A stretch of 64,000 bases of DNA from the NCBI GenBank assembly GCA_029990175.1, contig JARKIP010000023.1, positions 19,797,501 to 19,861,500 on the forward strand. The letters are read 5' to 3'. This stretch comes from Petunia secreta. Lineage: Eukaryota > Streptophyta > Magnoliopsida > Solanales > Solanaceae. The position numbers and the translations under genes were made by a program. The number at the start of each line of letters is the position of its first letter. The first letter of the stretch is position 1. Shown piece by piece: positions 55,172-64,000 of this stretch. The notes beneath the pieces were generated by a model, which did no database searches, was not told where the DNA came from, and saw only the letters and a program-made list of their open reading frames with translations.

Positions 55172-55256
55172 TTGTCCCCGGTTCGAATTCGGGTTCATAC
55201 AATCTATCCCCATGTGTGGGATATACTGGGTATGTTGTTGTTATTGTTGTTTGTAA
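55172..55256 (+). mobile_element. SINE fragment with TTG tail (TS-type)
   Basis: B-box-like GGTTCGAATTCGGG is followed within 70 bases by CCCCATGTGTGGGATATACT and a TGTTGTTGTTATTGTTG tail. The short distance suggests an internally deleted copy. Confidence 0.6.
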
Positions 55257-56053
55257 AGTATATATGCAATTTCTTTTTCAAAACAATAACAGATTCAATG
55301 TACTATAAAACCTGACATTCTTTATGGGACAAAGCAATATGTTTATACTTGTGATTTATTAGTCATTTGATATAAAAAGTTAATAGTCAGATCAAATTGT
55401 ATTCCAGTTCAATTCGTTTTGAGACTTCGACAATTTTTGACAACATTTTTTTTAAGATAATATTACTTTATACAATATTGACAACTTTTAAAGATTTCAA
55501 ACATTTAACTATTGTCGTAACAACTACACCTACTTTTTACTAGATATTCATCACTCTGGCTTCATGAAGAAAAACTATATGTAGCTGTCCTAAAATTTTG
55601 TTAATTACTAGTAATTCACTAATGTCAGTACTCTTGACAGTTTAGAGTTCAAAACTGCAACCACCATACATTCTCCACAGCAACAATTAGATGGATAATA
55701 CAACGGAGTGGTGGACTGAATCTCTCTCTTTCCAAGGATACAAAATTAATGGAGTACATGTACAGAAAATCCAGAAGGCAAAGCAGCTTGGCGCCACAAC
55801 AATCACAACCTCAACAAAATGGATTACATATTTTCATTACAATACCATAACCTAAGCCTATCACCATTAAGAAATGCTATGATACAAAACTAACTAATGC
55901 CTCACTTAATTACAGAAATAAAGTGTTCCCCGGCTATCTTAGAACTATGTCAATGAATATTCCTCTGGGAAAGAGCTCCTGAGTAGTCAAAGCTATAAAG
56001 CATAAAATAACTACATGTTTTATACCATATTGAGCAGATCTAGTAGGGCCTCA
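55257..56053. other. Intergenic and probable 3' untranslated sequence of the minus-strand gene
   Basis: AT-rich with no coding sequence supported. The 300 bases next to 56054 may be the 3' untranslated region of the coiled-coil gene. Confidence 0.4.
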
Positions 56054-58765
56054 TCAGCTAGTTCTTTTCCTTTTAAAGGCAGGATGGATGACTATATTGC
56101 TGGACTGCAATTTGTCAATCCTTGCCATACATTCCTTCATCCTGTTCAATACAGTCGGTATAGCAGATGCATTACTAGATATCTTCTGTTTAAGGAGCTC
56201 CACTTTCTCACCTTCTTTCTGCACCTCTCCAGCTAAGGCGGCAACACATTGGCTAGGCCCTTCATTATCTGTGACAGTTACCAGGCTATAAATAACAAAG
56301 CAAATCCCTGAGTCCACAAATTTACTGAACTGTCAACACAAGGACACCAATCTTTGCATGAGCCCCACAAAATTTCTACAGGCATTTTTTAAGGCTTCCA
56401 CTAATGACAAAGATAAAACCATAAAGAGGAAAGTTGTGATTAAAGTACATTTAGCTCCTATTCACTCTATGATTAGGTCTCTAGCCTTATAGCTCTCAAG
56501 AAAAGTAAGCGATCGAGTTTTAAAGGTAAAGTAAAAGTAAGCACTCCATATTGAGCTGAAGAGGATTCTGTGCTTCCTCTTTCTCTTTAATACGGTAGAG
56601 ATCCCAAATTGATTAGTTAACAATTGTTGGTTTAAAAGGTTCGAGATATATCTCGGGCTTAAGCTTTCGAGGAAATCACGACGCAAGGATGAGGTATCTA
56701 TAGTAGTTGGTGGAACTGAATAGTTATACTTGTGAATTCCCTCTTCTTTAACTTCTCTGTGTGTGATTTTTTACTACCACGACAATACTGTTTCAGAAAT
56801 CTATCATCCCACTTGAAACAGTTAAATAACCAGGATCTGAAGTCCCTCACTCAGTGCAAAAGTTGAAGATAAAGGAGACAAATATCTAGCAATGGTTCAT
56901 TATTTCTAAAATTTTTGCAAAGGAGAAAAGGTTTATCAACTGCTAGGGAAGGAGGAAAACACCTGGAATGCAATCCTATTCTCAAAAATGTACAGACAGT
57001 TATAAAACTACTTACAGTATTTTCAAGATGCACCAAAACAATTAAAGAACACGTACTGCTGCTATGATAATGTGAAGACGGTTTGTTCAGAAACAAACCC
57101 TTCCTTCAGCATGTATCAGAAGGGGAAAAAAGAAGAGAAAAACCAGACACCAGAAAAGAATGTAGCAAAGGAAACCTTATCTATAGATAGTTGCAACTGT
57201 ATTGTGATGGAACTAGCTCATCTATCGCATTGCAAACTTAGTTTTCTTTTATTATGTTTAAACTTCCCTTTCATTCCCTAGCTTATCTTGATGGGGGAGG
57301 AGGGAGAGGTAGTTAAAATTTTACTAATATCCTTTTTATAATCATTTTACTACCAGTGTTTGTTAGCGTGCTTCTTTGTATTTGCGCAAAAGTTCAATTA
57401 AGAAGGCGATACTCTTTTTTCTCATTTATCATGAACTCAAAATTAAGAGAATGATGGAAAATTATTTCTGGCTTAACCCGGTAGGTCAAGGTAGAACCAC
57501 ACGCTATCCTTCAGTACATGACAATAAGCACATGAATCATGACTAACTAGTTTGGTGGCCTCGATATATAAGTTTTTTTCTAAAGTGAGGAATCTCCTAG
57601 TGCCAGTGGCGCATGGTCAAACTAGGTGGATAATGCACCCGTTCCTCTACCATTCTCTACTTAAATACCAGGTTTTTTCCACACGTGGTTCAACCTGTGA
57701 CACCAACCAAACCCACGCAACGTGAGTCGAACCCTTACCACCATACCAAAACCCTGGATGCCGGTGGCCTCGATATATCAAGCTAGAACCATACTAATCT
57801 TCTATACAAGACCACAGACAACATAAATAACTAGTTTGGTGGCCGCACACCAGCATCCTCCAGCAGAGTGATAGACTTGCCATAAGAAAGCAAGAACGAA
57901 CTGTCACTTCAACGGAGAGTTGTATGACTCCATAGTAGTAAGTTTGGTTGGTTCACAGCATCACAAGTTCACTCATGTGTTAACCAACAAATAGAAGGTC
58001 TAAGAGAATAGTGAAAGAAGGCATTAAGATAGAAGCACATCCTTTTTACCACAATGTATGAGTTTCAAACATGTTATGTGTGCTAGTCCAAAGTCCATCA
58101 TAGTGATGCCAGCCTCAGTCACCGCTCTACCTATGATGTACAAATTCAGTGTAGACCACTTTTACAGGGATTTCTAGACTCGTAGGTGACAACAAATATC
58201 GACAAACTCCCTTAGGTCAATTGGTTGTACAATAAGATCATGTGATTTCTCGTTCTAAGACAGTTTGATAGTTGTTTTTCGAATTTAGTTGAACCCTGTA
58301 AAAAAAAATGGTATTTCATTCCATTTACCTATGTAATGGTATTTCATTCCATTTAGCTATGTATTGCACACGAGCTGGCTCGGACACTAGTTTTAGTAAG
58401 ACAATGAAATGGAGAAAGGTTGAATAAAGAGAGTAAGCTTCACCTTCCAATTAAACAATGATACAGTAAAATCAACTAAAACAATATAATTTCAAAACGA
58501 AATCAGAAAGCAATAAGTCACAAGGAAAAAGGAAAACCCTAGAAACGTACGTACCGGTGGTGGGGTGATTGGGTTGAGATTGGGTGTCAAGAATGGAAGC
58601 GAGACTAGTTTTAAGCTGAGCCGCAAGTGTGCTTCTGTACTCCACTATTTTCTCCGCCCTTTGGTTAACTGCTTCTTCCACTTTTCTAACTTGTTCCTCT
58701 TCATCATCTTCACTTTCCTCATCTGCTCTGCTGCTCGAAACACCTCTATTATTCCTTTCCATCAC
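56054..58765 (-). CDS. Small conserved coiled-coil protein of unknown function, two exons
   Basis: Exon 1 is 58765-58555 (donor CG|GTACGT) and exon 2 is 56268-56054 (acceptor CACAG). The junction splits one codon (G|AT) and keeps the frame, giving 141 residues. The N-terminus is acidic and serine-rich (SSSRADEESEDDEEEQ), followed by a helix (VRKVEEAVNQRAEKIVEYRS) and QLKTSLASIL. Exon 2 supplies a second helix (GEVQKEGEKVELLKQKISSN, TVLNRMKECMARIDKL) and a basic tail HPAFKRKRTS that could be a nuclear signal. I do not recognise the family. The exact splice phase, a strong donor and the continuous coiled coil support a real gene. The 2.3-kb intron holds a SINE (57566-57775). Confidence 0.75.
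57566..57775 (-). mobile_element. SINE in the intron of the coiled-coil gene
   Basis: The minus strand reads GGGTTCGACTCACG (B box), TGTCACAGGTTGAACCACG, then CCTGGTATTTAAG and GTGCATTATCCACCTAG, and ends with CACTAGGAGATTCCTCACTT. It shares its layout with the SINE at 49215, including TTATCCACCNAGTTT. Confidence 0.7.
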
Positions 58766-58999
58766 TCACTCAAACAACAATGGAGGAAAGAGGGAGAGTT
58801 TTGAAATTTAGCGGTCCAATTTGTAAATGGGGCTCTCTGTTTTTTGGAAATCAAACTTTAGGAACCACTCTATTTCTTCATTCTTAACTATACTTTATTA
58901 AAATGAGGAGCTCCAAGATTATTATTGTTTGTTTTTTAAAAAAAAAAAAATCAAAGATCCTTTACCATGATGGAGGAACCAGTATATAAATCATATCAA

Positions 59000-61177
59000 G
59001 CGAAGGGCCGGATTTACCCCCTCTACTTTTAACTATAGTAGTTCCTCACCCTCCATTAAACTTTTGGAGCACATTTGCCTCTCACGCATAGGGGTGGGCA
59101 CTAAATCGAAAAAACCAAAGTACCGAACCGAATCGAATCGAACTAATTCGGTACTTCGGGTTCGATACTTCAGTTTTTCGGTTCGAATTTGGTCTTGTAA
59201 ATTTCTAAAATTCGGTCTTCGGTTCGGGTAACCTGGTACTTCAGTTCCCGAGGTACCGAAGAACCGAACTAGATTTTTTTTTTTTTTTTTTTGCATCGAA
59301 GTATATATATATAAACTAACTTATAATGCAATTAATCTAATTTGTAAGTTACATTTTCCGTTGCACAAATAAACGAAAATGTGGGATATCAATATCCATG
59401 TTTTTTAAAAAATATATAGTGTTCAAAACTGTCTTAATCACTATATATCATACGCAATGTTGACCCATTGATTTACATCATGTTGAATGTCTCCCGCTAA
59501 ATAGCATCGGAGTAACACCTTAAGCTATAAGCATGTATTTAGTCTATATATAATTTGCAACATCATGGTATCATAAGATATGACTATTATGGGCGGGGTG
59601 CAACTCTTGAGATACTGGCAACTGGAAAGCACTTAATTTTTTTGTCATAAAATTAAAAATTCCTTTTGATAGGGGAAAATAAGAATGGGATCAAATGCTT
59701 CAATGAATCCTGAAAGGAAACTTCACAATATCACCATGGCCCTGTGTCCGTCACTCATAAGCCTTCCATTTGTCAGTGCCTGCATATAATGATCAATTTT
59801 TTTTTTTTGGGGCTAGAAACTTTGGTTTAAACTGAAAAACCGGAGTACCGAACCAAATACCGAATTAAATAAATCGAACCGAACTATAAAAATTACGGTT
59901 TTTTCTACACTTCCAAAATACTGAATACCGAAGTATCGAGCCGAAGTTTTAAAACCGAACCGAACACCGAACACCGAACGCCCACCCCTAGGTGACGGGC
60001 ATCCAACGTGGATACCATATGTGTGAGTATTTCTTATTCTTTCTTTTTTGTTAAAAGCCAAGACCCAAATATCTAGGTTTTCTCCTTCATTCCTTTGTAT
60101 CTTCCTCCAAAATAAATTAGGGTTCATAAAAATTTTCATTCTTCTCCATTAGCAATCTGTAAAGGGGTTCTTCCAAAATATAAACATAATGCGTTTAATA
60201 TTTAAAGTTGTTAATATTCAATGAAATGCTTGAAAAGAAGAGTACAAAAATTTAAATAGGGCTAATCCGTCACTTGAAGAACAAAATATCTAATGATGCA
60301 AAATTGGTCAGGAAACACCGCATATAATTGACTTCTTGTTTAATATATTTTTCTTAATCAGCCTCAAGTGATAACAATTCTAGCAAACTTTAACGAAGCA
60401 TGGCATGGTGGTTTGGCTCTATGTATTTTTCTTCTCTATGATACACATTGTACTACGCTCATTGCAACACTAAAATTAAGAGAATATTTAATGAAATTTT
60501 AGATTAATAACTACTATAGTTGAAAGAAAGAATTGTCATTTAATGTATACTTTTGTTTTCTGCAGATTCTTCCGGTGGATATCCATGGACATCTTCCTTG
60601 TGAGGCGAGCTCTGCCATTGTAGAGTTTGGTGGGAAGCAATGGTCTATGAAGCTTAAAACTGGAAAAAATGACCTATAAAGATTAAATAAGCTCAAATAA
60701 GAAACAAATTGTAATGAGAAAATTCTACACAAAATTGACAATTTAGATGAAAAAAATGATACATTTTTAGTATTTGGATAGCCGATCGTCTTGTTGGAGG
60801 AGGAATATGGATTTTTGGTGTTAGTTCGTATCCCTAATGAATATTGGGATATGATTCTTAAAAAAATTAAATAGGTTAGGCTATTGATATTTACGGTGGT
60901 AGTCGGGTTATGGATCGGGTAGACGGGTTATTTTACTAAGGATTTGGCTCATAAGAATTTTGATAGTTGGAGCCCACTTGATGCCCAATTGGATCCTACA
61001 TGGAACACACTTGGCATCCACATGCACACATAGCATCCACGTTGGATACCCGTCAGCTTTCAGGGGCAATTTCTCAAACTTCATTAACAGTAGGAGCAAA
61101 TGTGCTCCAAAAGTGTAACGGGGAAGAAGTGAGGAACTACAATAGTTGAAAGTAGAGGGGTAAATCCGGCCTTTCGC
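59000..61177. mobile_element. DNA transposon with long terminal inverted repeats, split by a second element
   Basis: The left end GCGAAGGGCCGGATTTACCC and the right end (inverse) GCGAAAGGCCGGATTTACCC start a long inverted repeat. It continues with CTCTACTTT-AACTAT-GTAGTTCCTCAC and CTTTTGGAGCACATTTGC. Farther in, GACGGGCATCCAACGTGGAT (left, 59994-60015) pairs with its inverse near 61022-61045. The left repeat is interrupted at 59089 by another element. Repeats of 100-160 bp suggest a Mutator-like element. No transposase and no clear TSD are seen, so it is a non-autonomous copy. Confidence 0.7.
59089..59990. mobile_element. Nested non-autonomous element with TTCGG-rich ends
   Basis: Terminal inverted repeat TAGGGGTGGGC / GCCCACCCCTA at 59089-59099 and 59980-59990. 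Dense CCGAA/TTCGG pentamers fill the first and last 180 bases. Ends of this kind with subterminal pentamers resemble non-autonomous hAT-like elements. No 8-bp TSD is visible, and a TA duplication is the only symmetric flank. It has no coding capacity. Confidence 0.7.
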
Positions 61178-61619
61178 CGATTAAACAATTATACGTAGGA
61201 GGACTTATAACTTTGCCTCACTTACATATTACTGGATATTACTAGTATAAATTGGCATAATCTAATCTAATGTCCAAATGTTAAGAAAGAGATAGCTATA
61301 GACTGTACAACTTCTCCTTACATTTTTTGACATGAACTTAGCGTCAAATGTTAATATCTAATCTAATGTCCAAATGTTAATATCTCCCTTGTTTTTTTTT
61401 TCTTCTTTCTTAATAAGATCTACAATATACAACCATCCTTAAGTTTTTTTGCCAATAATCAATCAGTAAAGTGGATGCTACTGTCACAATGTTTAATTTC
61501 ACTTTTAAACTCATTTTAAATTTACCGTTATTTTGATTTATACCTGGTTTTATTTTTTTATCTTCGCATAATTACTTTTTCATCTTTGCATAATTAAAAC
61601 CTGCATAATTTTTTAAGTA
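61178..61619. other. AT-rich intergenic sequence
   Basis: A short direct repeat of ATCTAATGTCCAAATGTTA occurs at about 61263 and 61361. No gene is seen. Confidence 0.5.
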
Positions 61620-61936
61620 ATTTCTATATTTTTTTTATGCGGGATAAGATGTTGTATAAGAATGTGTGTTAATAATACATGGATTCAAATTTTCAAATGA
61701 CAAAACTAACTCTCATAATACTATATTTTTTTTAAGAAAATTTGAATAGTAAATAATTATTTTAAATTATACATAATCTACTAATTTGTAATATACACAA
61801 TCCCTACATGACCAATACACACCTAACTAATAACCGAATTATTAGTTCCCCATAACTAATTCATGCATTGCCAATTCTTACATAACTAATCCTTACATTG
61901 ATATCCAAGCATAACCTATATTCAAACTAAATGACC
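61620..61936. mobile_element. Degenerate MITE related to the one at 47926
   Basis: The right end AACTAAATGACCCC followed by TTA is the inverse of a GGGGTCATTT terminus. The interior shares AATACATGGATT and repeated CATAACTAATTC-type words with the MITE in the copia LTR. The left end is not clear. Confidence 0.5.
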
Positions 61937-62210
61937 CCTTATTTCATTGTTATAGGCTTAAGAAGACACACTCTAACTAAAATTACGCCTCATTCACAAA
62001 TAAGTTGAAAATTTTTGATGATTATATTAAGACAAAACTGAAAGAATAGAATTATCAACTAACTTAATCTTACCATTGTTTCTAACTTTTCATAGAACAG
62101 AATTTGGGAAGTCTCTTTTATTACCTCCAATGACTATATGAGAAGCCTTAGAACCCCTTTGCTGCAAAATTTAATTCTTGTATGTCATCCTTCTATTATA
62201 TAGCAACAAG

Positions 62211-62284
62211 GTCTGGGTGGTGTAGTTGGTTATCACGCTAGTCTCACACACTAGAGGTCCCCGGTTCGAACCCGGGCTCAGACA
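62211..62284 (+). tRNA. tRNA-Val (CAC)
   Basis: A 74-nt cloverleaf without intron: acceptor GTCTGGG / CTCAGAC with discriminator A, anticodon stem CTAGT / ACTAG with loop CTCACAC (anticodon CAC at 62245-62247), T arm CCCCGGTTCGAACCCGGG. The sequence is that of ordinary plant tRNA-Val. Confidence 0.97.
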
Positions 62285-62287
62285 ACC

Positions 62288-62292
62288 TTTTT
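62288..62292 (+). terminator. Pol III terminator of tRNA-Val
   Basis: TTTTT three bases after the tRNA 3' end. Confidence 0.8.
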
Positions 62293-62834
62293 GCCTCCTC
62301 AGCATTTGCCATATTTCCTGCACCTTTTCTTCTTGGAGGATTCTTCTCGCAAGAGTACATGCTGATCTAATTTGTGCAAATGATTAACATATGAGGTAAT
62401 GTCTTTAATGTATTATATTCATTCCCAGAACTACAACAATTCCTCCAAAGAGGGATAGTGATTACTGGACCAACTGAGCAAATTGCTTGCTTCCTCATTT
62501 ATGTTCTTCTACTATATTTCCAACGGCATCAGGCTTCTCATGTGGTTGTAAATGAGATCATACGTGTTGTACATTTCTGCATTTTGTAAGCCAATTTTGA
62601 AGTCACTGGATTTAGAGGTTAAGCTCCATGCGTTTTGTTTCTTTAGAACAAATACTTTCTACAACTTTATATTTACACATTTGGGGATAGAAATAAGTCC
62701 TCCCTTGCTTTCCCTGGGTATTTAAACATACATGTACGGGACATCCCCCCTTTCTGTACAGTTACTATAGTCGTGATAGATAAAATGCTCTATACAGACT
62801 TCAGTCTTCTGCTCAAGCCATACTTCCTATCATC
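62293..62834. other. Spacer and probable 3' untranslated region of the channel gene
   Basis: No coding sequence supported between tRNA-Val and the stop codon of the minus-strand channel gene. Confidence 0.4.
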
Positions 62835-63771
62835 CTATGAAGTTGGCCAACCATTTGGAGAATGTTCACTAAAATGTTTCTTTCTTTTGGTGTTTACTCT
62901 TTTTCGAATCTGCTTTTCATTAGCCATTGCTTCCTGGATGTTATCATGAACAAGTTCACAGAGCTCATCAAGTGCAAGCATTGGAAATGGCTCCTCGATA
63001 AGGACACCAACCTGCAAAATGGACATCCTCTTTTGGTCAAACATGATAACTGATATAATTTGACATCCTCTACACTTCTCAACCAGAAAGTTACAGAGCT
63101 AAGACATCTGTATAGGACAGTTTCGACGATCCAATCAAATAAGAAACCTTTTCAACTGTGTTTCTCTCCTCTATATGTTTTATTATTGTCTTTGTTTTTT
63201 AGGGGATCTCAAATTGAAAACGAAGGTTACAGTATGAAACTTTGGAGCCTCAGCCCATGGACACTTGTCTAATAAGACCATTAAGTTTAGCACTCGACAT
63301 GGCCATTGAAATTATATATGATGTTAGCTGGAAAAACCCACCTATTGAAACTCAAGAGAAATAATAATATGTTCATTTATACTCTTTTGTTGAGCTATCA
63401 TATTGAAGAGTATGGCTGGCCAAGTCGTAACATTTTAATACTGTCCTGCCTTCAAACAAAATGATCTCTACTGCAGGAAGTAATTTTATCACAAAGTATT
63501 TGTTCATCTGGTTAGAGTATAGATGAGAACTTGCTAAAAGGATGATTAGAAATTGCAAGCTGACCTCTTCTATGCAGAACAAGGAAGCAGCACTTATGAA
63601 AGTAGCTGGAACCACAATCCAATGGCAATCGTCCCAAAGTATTATAGGAAGAGTGAGATGCCAAAGGACCAAGAACCTTGAAGTCAACCGAGTGTATGAC
63701 AGGGGAATAGGTATGCCCATGAGTTGTTCGCATACACCAATACCTTCATGGAAACAAGAAATCTTCGACTC
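62835..63771 (-). CDS. VCCN1: Bestrophin-like chloroplast chloride channel (VCCN/UPF0187 family), last two exons
   Basis: Partial gene running off the right edge. The penultimate exon is 63771-63565 (acceptor TGCAG, donor GAG|GTCAGC), encoding CEQLMGIPIPLSYTRLTSR, FLVLWHLTLPIILWDDCHW and IVVPATFISAASLFCIEE. The last exon is 63011-62835 (acceptor TTGCAG), encoding VGVLIEEPFPMLALDELC, HDNIQEAMANEK and a basic tail ending NGWPTS. Both junctions are phase 0. The IPIPLSYT motif and the IEEVGVLIEEPF motif that forms across the splice are diagnostic of the bestrophin-like UPF0187 family. Its plant members (VCCN1/2) are thylakoid chloride channels that adjust photosynthesis to light changes. Two hydrophobic segments lie in the first exon shown. 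The symbol marks the family; orthology to VCCN1 rather than VCCN2 is not decided. Confidence 0.85.
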
Positions 63772-64000
63772 CTGCACTTTATAAAACCAGAAGCCATTGG
63801 AATTTTCATATGTTTTAAATCTTAAAAGCATCCTGCAAGTGAAGTGAAGCTCCTTCTTAAAGGAAATTAAAAGATCATTTATCCGAAATACAGAAACTGC
63901 CAAGTATCTTACTTCAAAAATCCATCTAGAAAAGGGATTTTGATTAAAATTGATTTTCTATTATCATTGTTTACAATAGTCTTCTAATACACCAAAAGGA
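63772..64000 (-). other. Intron of the channel gene at the window edge
   Basis: Sequence upstream of the acceptor at 63771 is AT-rich and shows no bestrophin-like coding sequence, so I read it as intron continuing past the edge. Confidence 0.5.

Overview
The window is plant nuclear DNA, most likely from a Solanaceae species. It has AT-rich introns, TS-type SINE tails ending in TTG repeats, an Athila-like and an Ogre-like Ty3/Gypsy element of the kind abundant in Solanaceae, plant-type tRNA genes, and spliced plant genes (ARID-ELM2-SANT protein, bestrophin-like chloroplast channel). The family call rests on recognised repeat families; I cannot name genus or species.

Positions 1-48960 are a transposon nest whose layers can be read from target-site duplications (TSDs) and rejoined reading frames. 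A Ty3/Gypsy remnant (RNase H, + strand, 48570-48960) received a Ty1/copia element (D, minus, 45047-48569). That copia RT was split by an Athila-like Ty3/Gypsy element (A, minus, 5' LTR 43590-45046, 3' end beyond the left edge). Element A was then hit twice. A 5.9-kb Mutator-like element (MULE, 6670-12524, 9-bp TSD CATACTCGC) sits in its RT. A non-autonomous Athila-type LTR element (B, plus, 13360-40889, TSD GACAT) sits in its protease. Inside the 5' LTR of B lies a complete, young 21.7-kb Ogre/Tat-type element (C, minus, 14081-35815, TSD ATTGT). C has 3.86-kb LTRs, an ORF1, a gag-protease ORF with a G-patch, and a pol ORF with RT, RNase H, a second RNase H and integrase. A predicted 189-nt intron joins gag-pro to pol in frame.

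The MULE carries a degraded transposase gene (PB1-like region, MuDR DNA-binding region, MULE catalytic core, SWIM finger, zinc knuckle). On the opposite strand it carries a convergent, apparently intact gene for a GRF zinc finger, coiled coil and C-terminal membrane helix. This resembles the two-gene convergent layout of maize MuDR, with a different second gene.

Positions 49000-64000 are gene-bearing euchromatin with small mobile elements: a two-exon ARID-ELM2-SANT gene (+, 50413-52844), an intron-containing tRNA-Tyr (minus), a small two-exon coiled-coil gene of unknown function (minus, 56054-58765), a long-TIR DNA transposon (59000-61177) split by a second element with TTCGG-rich ends, a tRNA-Val(CAC) (+), and the last two exons of a VCCN/bestrophin-like chloride channel gene (minus) that continues beyond the right edge. 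Several SINEs and MITEs lie between and within these genes.
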